Part shown: in pieces, positions 8,891 through 19,512 of the stretch | Position numbering within the stretch: the stretch's first letter is position 1 | Layout of the letters: each line of letters begins with the position of its first letter | NCBI GenBank assembly: GCA_021014325.1 | Contig: CM037464.1 | Coordinates: 5,239,127 to 5,303,126 of the forward strand | Source of the DNA: Plazaster borealis | Lineage: Eukaryota > Echinodermata > Asteroidea > Forcipulatida > Labidiasteridae | DNA length: 64,000 nt | Direction of reading: 5' to 3' | Program-made: the position numbers and the translations under genes | The notes under the pieces: generated by a model | The model's input: only the letters and a program-made list of their open reading frames with translations | Told to the model about the DNA's origin: nothing | Database searches by the model: none

Positions 8891-10072
8891 ATTAAGTGTA
8901 CTGGCAGGTCTGTAAAAGTTCAAATTGTACATATTTATGGAGACCTACAATGTAGCACCCTCAAAATAAAAAAACCTCCCAGGCACTTGACACTATACAT
9001 GAACGTAAGGGAGGCCCAACTACTGTGCATCATGTACAAATGTTCTGTTAAATAAAAAATATAAAAAAATTAAAAAACCCGCCAGGTTTCGTCTTTTCAC
9101 ACCGAGCATACATATTTTATTAGGTGAAACAAATTTAATGACCATTAAAAAATAAAATTAAAGAATAATGAGGGTTAGCCATAACAATTTACGAGTGTAA
9201 ATGAACCAACCTTCATCCAACAACATCACACAAAACACCACCACCATGTGTTATCTTAACGCATTATGCATATACCGTGAAAACAAGAGTAAATAGAGAG
9301 TGTTTGCATAAAAATCTACTGTGCATAAAAATGAATGAATTTAGTCTGACAAAATCAGACAAAACTGGTGGTTAGATTTGTCCATCTTAATTGACTCTAC
9401 AATGAATAAACTTACTGGGCTAAATTTAATGTAGTTTGCAGTGGTAAAAATCAAATCATTTTTGTTTAAATTTTTCGCTTTCTTAATCACAACGTCACTG
9501 CAATCTTTTGAAAAGCATTTATTGCAACACTTGAAGTCTATGAAATCCACCTCAGATAAGTGGTTTTTTAATGGACGTTTTTTTCGAAGGAAACACTTCC
9601 TGCGACAAAAAAACATGATCTGGATGTGAAAAACTAATCAATACAACTAAGGCCATTCATCCATCTCCACTTAATGCATGTTATAAAGTGGGTTCTTATG
9701 AATCAAGAGAGTCTTATACAAGAGATTACTTAATGATTGGTAGACCAACAAAGGATCCAGAAGAGCCTTTCTTCACGGCGTTTTTTAAGTGGCCTTTTTC
9801 CGACTCTGTTTCACATTTTACGCTTCTTGTGCATCGTACATGTATTTATTTGTTTCCCTGCAATCTTATATTTCAACAGTTTTTTTACGGATGCCATCAA
9901 TGCAAAACAAAAACCCAAAGAAAATTTTTTCAAATTGTTCGCATCCTCTTAAGGTGAACCCTCTGCTTCCGCTTCCCTGGCTACACAGCAGAGTACAGGT
10001 TGTATGGCTTCTAACTGGCACCCCCGAACAAAGATATTGACAAATTACATGTATAGGTAGGGAGACCGCCAA
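8891..10072. other. AT-rich unassigned sequence
   Basis: No gene was recognised. A TTTTTTCGAAGGAAACACTTCC-like imperfect palindrome lies near 9575-9600. Short overlapping frames at 9688-10040 in all three plus frames are not supported by domain or codon pattern. Confidence 0.4.
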
Positions 10073-10151
10073 CTTCAGGGCTAGATAGCCCAGTTGGTAG
10101 AGCGCCGGCACATTAATCTGGAGGTCGCAGGTTCAAGTCCCGCTCAAGTCA
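10073..10151 (+). tRNA. tRNA-like sequence, probable SINE head or pseudogene
   Basis: A near-complete cloverleaf can be drawn: acceptor GGCTAGA/TCAAGTC (6 of 7 pairs), D arm GCCC-AGTTGGTA-GAGC, anticodon arm CCGGC-ACATTAA-TCTGG, T arm GCAGG-TTCAAGT-CCCGC, and an A discriminator. The anticodon loop lacks the U at position 33, and both the anticodon and T stems carry mismatches. A second copy of the family ends at position 1 of the window. I therefore read it as tRNA-derived repeat rather than a working tRNA. Confidence 0.5.
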
Positions 10152-10369
10152 ATTTGTCTTTGTTTACTTTTACAAATTGTTTCTTGGTTAAACACATGTA
10201 ACATTTGAGGATTTCCATTCTTCTAGCAACAGAGGGCGGTGTTTAAATATCTACGCTTCGACATGTTAGGTGGTACTGTACGATACGTCGGACACGCGTT
10301 CTTTCTCCAGGGAAGCAGATAGGCAGGGAGAACTGTTTGAATTCAGTACTAACAAGAGAAAAATTCAAT

Positions 10370-10770
10370 CAAAAAAGCTGACTAAAAACAGAAACATGTT
10401 TAGCATCCGGGGTTCTTAAAAAAAGGAAGGAGAAGGGGTTTTTAATTTTTTATTTTGCATTTCAAGATGGCCGCCATTCTTTTTTAAATTTCAAATATCC
10501 ATTGTTTTTTCTACTGTTCAAAGTATTCAACCACACAATACATAAAAGAAACATGTTGGACAAGACATTGAACATGTCCGGGCTTTTCCAAAAAGAGGAG
10601 GAGACAGGGCGCTACTATTTTACTATTTTTCCAATTTTTTTGCTATTTTTTCCAAGATAGCCGCCATGCTAAAATATGGCTGGCCAAGGTATATTTATTC
10701 AAAGATTTTGTGCTGTTTTAGTGTACTGATGCAATGTATGACAAAAAAATGATTTGTATCATTTTAGTCA
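10370..10770 (+). repeat. Repeat shared in reverse with 44637-44850
   Basis: AAGATAGCCGCCATGCTAAA, TATGGCTGGCCAAGGTATAT and CTGATGCAATGTATGAC occur in reverse complement in the other copy. AAGATGGCCGCCAT also appears at 10464. Copies of unknown class; no frame. Confidence 0.65.
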
Positions 10771-10917
10771 AATTTTCCTTTTTTTATTTTTTGATTTTTA
10801 TTTTATAAAATAGTAAATAGTAAAAAAAAAGGAGGCGGCGGCCAAAAAGGAGGCGGGCGGGGACACTAAAGATGTTTGTTTTTTTACTCGGCCTAACAGA
10901 CTCTACAATGTACTTAC

Positions 10918-11003
10918 ATCTGAGTTTGTCCATGATCTTGCCGGCACACAACGTTGATAGAGCCACCTTTAAGGCGAACACAGTGATCTTACCAGTAGCA
11001 CCA
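10918..11003 (-). CDS. Dystrobrevin exon 5 (EF-hand region)
   Basis: Bounded by acceptor ACCTTTAG and donor T|GTAAGT, it carries 86 nt: 1 base completing Asp146, 28 codons, and 1 base of the next codon. The peptide GKITVFALKVALSTLCAGK then IMDKLR matches dystrobrevin's conserved GKISVFA-KMALATLCGGKIMDKLR block. The next residue is expected to be Tyr from an exon outside the window. This is the leftmost exon I could find; a scan of the 10.9 kb to the left gave no match to the following part of the protein. Confidence 0.9.
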
Positions 11004-11039
11004 CTAAAGGTACAAAAGAGAAAGACAAAAAACCCCAAA

Positions 11040-11330
11040 GAATGTTACAATGAAAACACGTTTACATTTGAGTAAAACTTGGTTGTCATTTAAAAGTTAG
11101 AAGACAGGAAAATATAAAAAAATACATATGTAGAAAGTCTTTAAGCTGCCACTAGAATTAAAGTTATTGAAACAAGAATACATAAGCATGTACAGTATGT
11201 TACATTGAAAACACGTTTTCATTCGAGTAAAGTTGGTTGTGATTTTAAAAGTCAAAAGGCAGGAGATCATAAAAAAAAAAAACATGTAGAAAGTTTTTAA
11301 GCAGTTGCTAGAATTCAAGTTATTCATAAA
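11040..11330. repeat. Tandem duplication of about 155 bp beside exon 5
   Basis: Copy one starts GAATGTTACAATGAAAACAC (11040) and copy two GTATGTTACATTGAAAACAC (11197). Both continue with ACATGTAGAAAGT-like and CTAGAATT...AAGTTATT. They are diverged by a few percent to perhaps 20 percent. It begins 36 bases upstream (in gene direction) of the exon 5 acceptor. Confidence 0.7.
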
Positions 11331-11340
11331 AATTCAGGAG

Positions 11341-11950
11341 TAGATTTCTGTATTATTTCTTAAATTCTAGCCGCCACTCTTCAGCTTCCATACGTCTTTG
11401 TATACAGTTTATACGGGCAGTACATGTACCACACATGTACCCTACATATGTGTGTACTATTACATAGGATGAATTGAACCTCATTCACCTTTTGTACTTG
11501 ATGGCTCGTCACTTTAAGTTTGACAAAGGACTTCATCTTGAGAGACAAATCAGTTATTTTAAATAGTCCGTGCATTTGTCATATATATTCCTTTGGGGGG
11601 GCAGACAAACTTCTCCAGTGTAAATTTACTTCTTGTGACCTCAAGGATGTTCAAGAGACATTCCTGTTCCAACTCTTAAGATCTCGCTCCTACATATGCA
11701 CAACTGCATCAATGACGGCGAGCAAGCAGCATGAACACACCTGCACCAGTACAAACAACAACCTCAACGATTGCCTTCTGTATAGTCCCCTTGGCATACC
11801 TAACTTCCAATCCTATCCCCCCCCCCTGCAAGCGGACAACTCACTGCCAGTTCTTTCGGCTGTTATTGCAGGGAGAATTACCGTCGCATTGAACACTGTG
11901 TTGTTCCAGCTGCATGTAGATGCCGAGGTGGAGAAAATGTTTCTTCTCAA
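11341..11950. other. Intronic sequence
   Basis: The plus-strand 147-codon frame (11520-11963) has no recognisable domain and runs into a LINE fragment. I see nothing else here. Confidence 0.4.
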
Positions 11951-11954
11951 GCTA

Positions 11955-12560
11955 AAAAATTGACCCCCCTAAGTTGCTCTGCTTCAACCGATTGAGTCTT
12001 AAAGGCGCACCATGATGGAACATTGTACAACCTCTTTCCCACTGTAGGTCTTGTAGCCAGCCTCTGTCTTTTCTACAGACATTTTCACGGTAAAAACGTG
12101 CCACCAGTGTGTCCGACCCCCTAAAGTTGCTCTGCTTCAACCGATTGAGTCTTAAAGACATGGTGGTTACATGTACAACCTCTTTCCCATCGTGGGTCTG
12201 TAGGCAGCCTCTGTCTTTTCTACAGACATTTTCACGGTAATAGCGTGCCACCAGTGTTTCCGACCTGGTTCCTCCTATCAGGATGTTTGAGCGTGAAACC
12301 AGGCTTTCTGCTTGTTCTCACTTATACACTCTTGCTTTGCTGGGATGCAAAACAAAGAGCCATTCCAACAACTTTATTCCACATATACATGTACTGCATC
12401 TCTTTGGAACTCCTTGCCTGGTGCATGTTTCCCTCCATCCTAAAAATCGATACATCAATTCCTACCTTCAGCTCCCCCCAAGTTATTTTCATCTCTTCAA
12501 TGTTTTCTTCTTGTAGCCCCTATACCAAGAGTGGCTGTAAGCCTTGCTTGAGGCGAACTT
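11955..12560 (+). mobile_element. LINE fragment, reverse-transcriptase C-terminus, copy A
   Basis: The frame from 12283 reads FERETRLSACSHLYTLALLG then CKTKSHSNNFIP, matching the peptides in the minus-strand copies at 19.2 and 31.97 kb (RETRLSASSHPYTLALLRC...SHSNSFIPRT). It is the terminal part of a non-LTR reverse transcriptase, of the CR1/L2/Rex kind by style, followed by a 3' UTR with CTTCTTGTAGCCCC. Upstream, a segment of about 150 bp (11958-12110) is repeated directly at 12112-12250. Frameshifts make it dead. Confidence 0.65.
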
Positions 12561-14403
12561 GCTTCCAAAAAAACCATTATAATACAAAAATTTGGATAAA
12601 ACATACACTATCACTAACAGGCAAAATGAAGGAATAAATGGATGCTCCATGATTCCCCAATTTTTTTTTAAAGATGTGACAAGAGTTTCAGATCAATAAA
12701 AGTTGTTAGATTTTGTACATGTAGAGACGTACACCTCCACTGGTTTCTGACTGAAACTCGACCCCAGAACAAAATTTATTTGGTTTATACGGCGATGACA
12801 AAATCCATTCGAATAACAATTAGCCCAAATACCTGACATGACATACCAACCAGGGGTTCAGTCAATGGTCCCTCCCATGTTTGTCTAAAACAAAAGTTCA
12901 CATACCCCTAAAAAAAGAGAGAGTAATTTTCCCCCAACATGTTACACGGGGGAACAGGTACACACGGCTGCACTAGCACTGGCAGAAGACCGAAACCTCC
13001 CTGTTTGAGATTGAGACCGAGGCCCAGACCTCCTCGTTCTAGGGGTGAGGGGGGAGCTCCGCCCAACCTGGGCATAATTTCATGAAGCTGTTTACCATGG
13101 TAGGCAGCTTGTTTGGCTTCCTATACATGTATAACATGTATTAAAAAAACCACAGTATAATTAGCATTTATAAGTGTATTTCATAAACTACCGGAAAAAA
13201 ACAATTCCTGCGCGTGGGCACATTTACAATGGATTTGCATTGCTGCGTCACTCATCCACTTACAAGAACCACCATTTCGCGGTTAGCAGCAGTGTGCTAA
13301 GGGAAAATCGGTAAGCAGAAAATGTATGGTTACATGCTCTAACCCTTAGAGACCATTCGTTTCTGTATAATCATCACAAAACATTGCTGATAATGTTCAT
13401 TTCTTTAATCCAATTTTGTCAGTAAAAAAGTCATCAGAAAATAACAGGAAACAGAACATTTAGTTTTGTGTTTAGATAATGGGATACTACAACATGTATG
13501 TTTGCACACTACATTGAAAAAATTTCATTTCCGGACATGATCTTTACTTCGACCTCTTTATGTGAATGGAAGTAGGTCAAACCTTGCGGCCGTTTGCGGC
13601 CGCTGTGGGCATTTTGGTACAAGCTGCTTGTGGCCGCTATGGTCTCTAAAAGTGTTATGAAATTAGCCCGGTGATGTAATCAATACAAATGTTATAAAAA
13701 ATAAGATCGGCCCTGCCAACACAGTCTGAAAATTGGACCGGTTCAATTTACTGGACTCTGGCTACATGTAGTAGTAGTCCAGTGGGTATTTTCAGCCCCG
13801 TGTTTAATGTACTTTGTGCAAAGTTTAACACTGACACTGACACATGATGGAAGAGTACAATCCTAACAGTCCAGTCAACTTTGCTGACGTTGTTTTTCTC
13901 TCTTCTTCTTCAAAAGCACATAATATTTTAATGTATGATGAGTACGGCATATTGCCACTTCGTTTCTGACACCGTGACAAGTTAATGGGGAGAAAAGTGC
14001 ACACCGCTGACAGCAATGCTCAAACTGAGCAGCTTTTCCCCCTGACTTCAAATAATCTCTCTCGAGTCAAAAAAATACCTCTCTTTGAAGTCTCCAGGGT
14101 AATATACCCTCCGAGCACAAAGAAAGCCCAACGGCTGCTGACACGGCAGCAACAATTACTAAGCAACCATAATACATTGTTGCTATGAGCAAGTTTTCTC
14201 TTGCACTACAGTCTCTGACAGCCGGTGTGGATCTGTTGACAATTCAGCATGGAAAAATACGCAAAATGACATACAAAGCTGCTCAGCACAGAAATATCGC
14301 TTACTAAATTTATTTGCTGCTATGTATGTACATCGTGCAGGCCTACAAATGTACACAGGTACGTGTGCGAAACAGAGGGAGTCTACAAGGAACCAATAGA
14401 CCC
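12561..14403. other. Intronic sequence with decayed repeats
   Basis: A worn GGGCATAATTTCATGAAGCTG end starts near 13072 and resembles the foldback family. TTAGAGACCAT at 13346-13356 and ATGGTCTCTAA at 13638-13648 are a loose inverted pair around a GCGGCCG-rich stretch. No gene was recognised. Confidence 0.4.
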
Positions 14404-14711
14404 AGGGTTCTCCCCATGCACAAGCTAGCGTATCGGGCCGATACGTGCAATTTGCGTGCAGCTACGCACAAATTCTGGTGCAAAAACGCACAAATTTCGG
14501 CGATATGCAAACAAACAAAAACATCAAGAGAAAAACATATAGAATGCTCCAGATTGCACAGTAGGGCTTTTATAAATTAACACAAAGATAAACACCAAGT
14601 AGAAAAGTACATTCAAAAGACCTTGTTTCAAATTCAGCGTGCTTCGGACAAACATCCAGAAATTTGGGTCCAGAATGCCCCACAGTTTTGAAAAAACCTG
14701 GGGAGAACCCT
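14404..14711. mobile_element. AGGGTTCTCCCC TIR element, copy 1
   Basis: The ends are AGGGTTCTCCCC and GGGGAGAACCCT, perfectly inverted. The inside contains GATACGTGC palindromes and the block AATGCTCCAGATTGCAC...GCGTGCTTCGG...AATGCCCCACAGTTTTGAAA. Sister copies are at 27954, 49838 and 53936. No coding capacity; a MITE, hAT-like by its CAGGGTTCTC end. Confidence 0.8.
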
Positions 14712-14768
14712 AAGACCCTTCCCATGAAAAATGTAAATTGCACATCGGGCGTGCGCACCAACATTACA

Positions 14769-14899
14769 GGGCCCAATTTCATGGCACTGCTTACCAAATA
14801 ATTCTGTGCTTACGCGCACTGCAACGTGTGTATTTCTATGGGACGCAGCTGGGCGTAAGCGCAGAATTCCACGGTAAGCAGTGCCATGAAATTGGGCCC
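14769..14899. mobile_element. 131-bp foldback element (GGCACTGCTTACC type)
   Basis: It starts GGGCCCAATTTCATGGCACT and ends AGTGCCATGAAATTGGGCCC. Most of the element is one long imperfect hairpin (GAATT...CAGAATT inside). Nearly identical to 15017-15147. Confidence 0.85.
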
Positions 14900-15016
14900 A
14901 TATCACAAAGAACAGCAGGTTAGATCTGGGTAGGTCTGTATGTCTGTTGTGTGCACAAAGTAAATGGGTGAACTTATTTTTCAGACCCTCAAAAGAAAAA
15001 TGCCGATGTGGGACCA

Positions 15017-15147
15017 GGGCCCTATTTCATGGCACTGCTTACCAAATAATTCTGTGCTTACGCGCACTGCAACGTGTGTATTTCTATGAGACGCAGCTGG
15101 GCATAAGCGCAGAATTCCACGGTGAGCAGTGCCATGAAATTGGGCCC
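15017..15147. mobile_element. 131-bp foldback element, close twin of the one at 14769
   Basis: It differs from the neighbour 248 bases upstream by only about five bases by eye, including GGGACGCAG versus GAGACGCAG. Both frames that cross the two copies are shadows. Either two recent insertions of one active family or a local duplication. Confidence 0.85.
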
Positions 15148-15413
15148 TGGTGGGCTTTAAATGAGGGAACATCGCATCCTTTTGTCATGTTTGTACATGT
15201 ATACGGGAACTCCCATGGGTCTAAATGGTGGAGTGACGCTAAAATGCATTCATTCGTCTGCCTAGTGCACAACTCTTCAACAAATAGAAAAAATATTTAA
15301 AAAATGAAATAAAAATAATCTTTGGGACTGCCTTAATTGGTTTAAAATGAAATTTAAAACTAAATGTTTTCTGATTCTTCCTTTGATTAATACAGACATT
15401 TTACATTTAAGGT

Positions 15414-15465
15414 GTTTGTTTGTTTGTTTGTTTGTTTGTTTGTTTGTTTATCTGTCTGTTTAGAT
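15414..15465 (+). repeat. (TTTG)n microsatellite
   Basis: About nine GTTT units are followed by a few CTGT-like units. Confidence 0.9.
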
Positions 15466-15534
15466 GATGTTTCCAACATGGGAACTCGACAAAACTCCCA
15501 CAAGGGGATATACATGTACATGTATAAATTGTAA

Positions 15535-15760
15535 TTTGCCAATCTCTCTCATACAAACATTGCTTTTAACGTCTATGATTATGAATTGCACAAATCAATA
15601 AATTGTGATTCAGTAACTAGGTGATTCAGTAACTAGACGACAAAACTCAATTCAAGTCATTGTGAAATCAGCGGTTAGCTTGGTAGGATTCGAACCCACA
15701 ACCTTGTGCCCTGCAAGTTCTGCAGTCTAACCACTTGACCACGGTGTACAAAAACATGGT
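15535..15760 (-). mobile_element. tRNA-headed SINE, copy 1
   Basis: On the minus strand the head (CACCGTGGTCAAGTGGTTAG, then box B GGTTCGAATCC at 15696-15686) precedes a body ending in CACAATTTATTGATTTGTGC. The same head-plus-body order is found at 27505-27660. Pol III boxes A and B are visible. The anticodon loop is not canonical, so it is a SINE and not a tRNA gene. Confidence 0.75.
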
Positions 15761-16399
15761 ACAGTACATGTACATCTAAACAAGTTTCAAAATGAGAGGG
15801 ATATTCTAAAGTTTATAATTTGTTGCTCCCTGATTATATGCATTCCATCTCCAGGGTGCTCGGCCTACGGCTTCAAATGTTCAGGATGTCGTGTCTCGTA
15901 GACTTCTTCTGTATGAAGAGTTAAATCTCAGAGGCTCCACTGCTGACTGCGGCTACAACCAATTTGCATTCAAATTCCCTCATTTCGTCGCCACAAATGT
16001 TCATGTTTTTAACATCCTTTGGGCGATACCAAATAAATTGCTAAGCAGCTGTTTTTGGCTTACTCAGTTTCTCTCTTCATCGTAAGTGTCAATGTAAAAT
16101 ACATTTACATGTACTATGCAAATGTAATAGTGTCAGAACACCGGTGAAGGAAAGGCAACCAGTGTATACATACATTGTACTGTACAATGTACAGTCCATG
16201 TATGTGTATATGATCAGACACAAACAAAAGTGACTGTAAAACCGTAAATAAAACCCTACGATGTAACTTAGTTCGACATTCAGAACAGATCTGGTAGGGT
16301 ACTTGTACAAATGTATGCAAACTGACCCTCAAAACAAAACAAATCCTGAAATATTCATGTTTACCATGTGCTGTTCAAATTTGTAATCCAAATTTCACT
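15761..16399. other. Intronic sequence
   Basis: TACATG-type palindromes cluster at 16085-16205. No gene was recognised. Confidence 0.4.
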
Positions 16400-16880
16400 A
16401 GATAATTATGGCTCGCATATTTTTTTTCTCCAACCCCCCTCTCTCCACTTCATCCAACCTTACACTCCTCCTCTCTGCTCCATACTGCTTACTCCCCTGC
16501 CCCACCCCCTTCATAGTAAAATATTACTTTGGCTAAAATTATATTCATGCCAACTTCATCAACTTATTTCTAATTTATTTATTTATTTATTTATTTTTTT
16601 AGCTGGGGCATTTTTGTGTGTGTTTTTAACTCCTGCCATTATTAACTTTTGTGCTTTTCTTGTTAATACCTGTATATTGTTATAGATTTTAATTTTTTTG
16701 TATATATGTATACATTTACTTTTGTATTGATATTTTTGTGTGTGTGTAGTCAGAGGTATTGGAATTGAATGCCTTCGGGGCCACAGTTTTTAAGTAAACT
16801 GTTTTAATTCCGGGCATATGCCTTTGGTTTTTGTTAAATACTTTGTGAATGTATGCTGTTTTTGTGTTTTATGCCGAATA

Positions 16881-16919
<39 letters not shown>

Positions 16920-16920
16920 C
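16400..16920 (+). mobile_element. LINE 3' end with (AAT)n tail
   Basis: The stretch GCCTTCGGGGCCACAG...GGGCATATGCC...TTTATGCCGAATAA runs into about 13 AAT units (16878-16918). A CTTCGGG/CCGGGCATATGCC-rich 3' UTR and simple-repeat tail are typical of CR1/L2-type LINEs. No reverse-transcriptase frame is left. Confidence 0.55.
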
Positions 16921-17173
16921 TACAACTCATTTAACAAAAGACTGAATCTGGATAGACATGATAGAGAGCCTTGGTATAACAAGAAGGGAGGTTTGGCATC
17001 TTCAGTGTAATGCTGTTAACTAACCAATGATTAATGATTCAAGGCTTGCTAATTTCAAGGCTTGCTAATTATGTTCAATTAAAGGAGGCTTTGGAACGTC
17101 CGTCGGAATCAACTCATGAATTATTCATGTCTTGTAAATCGGACCATTGGCAGATTGGAGCCCTTTCAATGGG

Positions 17174-17303
17174 AGACTTTGGAACGCTAGGTGGCAGCAG
17201 ACTTACCAGGTAAATTGCCATTGTTTACGTAGTTCTGAGCATGCGCACATTACCGAGAACATTTACCTGGTAAGTCTGCTGCCACCTAGCGTCCAAAAAG
17301 TCC
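17174..17303. promoter_or_regulatory. Palindrome with paired CTCF-like motifs
   Basis: Arms 17185-17215 and 17261-17291 are perfect 31-base inverted repeats, extended imperfectly on both sides, with a 45-base spacer. Each arm carries ACGCTAGGTGGCAG (17184-17197 and, inverted, 17279-17292). This matches 12 of 14 positions of the animal CTCF consensus CCASYAGRKGGCRS. It could equally be a small foldback transposon whose ends resemble that motif. It lies in the dystrobrevin intron between exons 4 and 5. Confidence 0.5.
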
Positions 17304-17520
17304 CAATTGATTTGTCTGATTGTTACATTTCAAGTTTTAACTCGTACTTATGTACATGTGAAATCATGAAAAAAAGTAATGTGAAATAAAACAAATCCCA
17401 CATGTAATCTCAATGTACCTTATTTCTTTTAATAAATTTCATTTTATGACTGACGTGTTTGTTGATTCTTGTTCTTTTTAAAATAACTGTTTCTATTCAA
17501 CAATATTCCTTGATTATACC

Positions 17521-17735
17521 AGAGCTGGCAAGATTTGCATCTTGCAATCAGGGAGACTTTCTACAACAATCACGGAGATATTTAGAATTACATTTGTACA
17601 CTTCAACATTATATGGAAAAAGTGTCCATATCGGAAAGATTATCAAATCTGTCCATCAGAACGAGGAAAGATTGGTTTATTTTTTCAGGGAATTTTCTGC
17701 AGAAGCAGGGAGAGATGGCAGCTCAGTTAAATTCA
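17521..17735 (+). repeat. AATCAGGGAGA repeat, copy 2
   Basis: It parallels 1600-1805 and 54350-55015. It contains ACTTCAACATTATATGGAAA, which gives the empty site for the insertion at 54401. Confidence 0.7.
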
Positions 17736-18356
17736 TGACCTCAAGGGAGTTAGGGTTAATAATAATGTTACCAACATTGAGGGGAATGCGTACAGTACGT
17801 AAGGAGGTACGTTCCTACAAGAACATGCAACAGGGTTTTTCTAAAGGGTTGCCTTAAATTCGCACTACGCTGTATAATAAACACACAGTGACTTTGACTC
17901 CCAAAATGGTGCAATTAAGGTTATTACATGATGATGGCATCAGGTGAATTTGCAGTATTTTTGAACGAGTGAGGGTGCATGTTGACAAATTTTTACGTGA
18001 TGAAAAACAAGTAAACAAACAGGTTTTTTTCATTTTTGTTATTAATTATAAGGCCTATATGTTTATATTTTTCGTCATTGATGCGAGAAAACTATACAGG
18101 CAATTAAAATAAGATGAAACTGTAATTGTGATGCAAGACATTCCCTGAAGAAAGCGCCCTCATGCGGTCAAAAATATGATCAATTATCATTACATGTATA
18201 TATATATGTATACATATCCTCAGGTACAACTACTGCACATGTACACATGTGTACATGTACATGTACATGTATGCACAAGTGTGTGCAACAGGGTTCTTGC
18301 GTAACCTTTGGTTTCTCAAAACAGTTCTCCATTTGTTCTCAGTAGTATATACTTAC
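17736..18356. other. Intronic sequence before exon 4 donor
   Basis: GCGCCCTCATGCGGTCA occurs near 18154, and a run of TACATG/GTACAC palindromes at 18193-18275. No gene was recognised. Confidence 0.4.
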
Positions 18357-18570
18357 TCATCATAGGCCATCTGAATGAAGTTAGACAGCAATGTGATCGA
18401 CTGGTCCACGTTAATCTGGTGAGTTGATGGCAAGCGTTTGTTGAGTTGATAGTAGATACTGGTTAGGATGGTCTCCACCCTGTTGACACTCAGCTCATCC
18501 ACGGCGCTCAGAGTGTTCAGCCCGTTCTCTCGGAACGCCTCGATCATGTTCCAGATGTCCACCAGGTGTA
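18357..18570 (-). CDS. Dystrobrevin exon 4 (EF-hand region)
   Basis: Acceptor CGCTGCAG and donor GA|GTAAGT enclose 214 nt: two bases completing Leu75, 70 codons, and GA of residue 146. The peptide reads [18 protein letters not shown], then [19 protein letters not shown], then [16 protein letters not shown]. This is near-identical in pattern to dystrobrevin ([43 protein letters not shown]). It is the clearest exon of the gene. Confidence 0.95.
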
Positions 18571-18699
18571 CTGCAGCGTTGGAAAGAGCACACAATGGTT
18601 ACAAATGGCAAAAGACAGGTTTACACATCATGGGAAAATGTATCCGTATTTCCAATCAATTATCATTTCTGACATTTGGTGCTCAATATGGGGGCATGG

Positions 18700-18885
18700 T
18701 GTACCCCCCACCCCCCACCCATTGTGTCTTCAATTGTGTGCTTGGAATCTCAGGAATTCTTTAGAGGATTTTAGGGGAGGTACAATGTACTTCTGTCATG
18801 TCTGTACAAGAAGAAAATGGTGTGTGGGGACTTTGAGGGGGGGGGGGGTGATGGATACCCTCTGCCCCATATCGTGCATGGTATA
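18700..18885 (+). repeat. Repeat paired in reverse with 24090-24245
   Basis: TTTAGAGGATTTTAGGGGAGG and the flanking GGAATCTCAGGAATTC and CCCCATATCGTGCATGGTAT have reverse-complement counterparts at 24200-24215 and 24100-24120. Two copies about 5.4 kb apart in opposite orientation. Confidence 0.6.
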
Positions 18886-19184
18886 ATTAATTTCCGAGTA
18901 AGATTTGAATACAGTCTGGTACAATGACTTCCTTAAATTTGAATTTCTGAATTCCTGCTATATCGAATACCGAAATAAGGAACAATTAGCTATACTGAAC
19001 ATATGACCTCTGGCTCCCGATTTTTGTGCACTAAACATAACAAACATTCTAGATGTTTCAATAAAAGAAGACTGCATGACAGGAAATTTTATCTTTCAGA
19101 TCACGGAGTAGAAATCTCGGAAGTCAAAAAAAAAAAATTAATATAAACATTATAAAAAAATGTAAGTTCGCCCAAAACAAGGCT

Positions 19185-19512
19185 AAAAGCCACTCTTAGG
19201 ACAAGTGTACGGGGCTACAAGAAGGAAACATTTAAAAGATGAAAATAACTCAGGGGTATCTAGGAATTGATATTCCTCTTAAAACAGTCTAGATTGTAGG
19301 ATGGAGGGAAACACGCACCAGGCAAGGAGTTCCAAAGAGATGCAGTACGTGGAATAAAGCTGTTGGAATGGCTCTTTGTTCTACATCTCAGCAAAGCGAG
19401 AGTGTATGGGTGAGAAGAAGCAGAAAGCCTGGTTTCACGCTGTTGTTGCACAAAAGGCTTACATGACTTAGAATGACAGGCGTCTTTGAAATTGTCTTCG
19501 TGTGGGGTCAAA
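19185..19512 (-). mobile_element. LINE fragment, reverse-transcriptase C-terminus, copy B
   Basis: On the minus strand it encodes RETRLSASSHPYTLALLRC, then SHSNSFIPRTASLWNSLPG, then CFPPSYNLDCFKRNI. This is the end of a non-LTR reverse transcriptase of the same family as copies A and C. The 3' UTR has CTTCTTGTAGCCCCG and AGAGTGGCTTTTAGCC. 5'-truncated. Confidence 0.75.

Noticed and set aside
10073..10151. Functional tRNA gene
   Set aside because: Anticodon loop lacks U33, stems have mismatches, and the same sequence recurs at position 1, so it fits a SINE head better.
11520..11963. 147-codon plus-strand frame as a protein gene
   Set aside because: Composition is intron-like, no motif, and the end overlaps the LINE fragment.
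11952..12251. 99-codon minus frame with an internal repeat (CRKDRG twice)
   Set aside because: The repetition comes from a direct duplication within a LINE fragment whose coding strand is plus.
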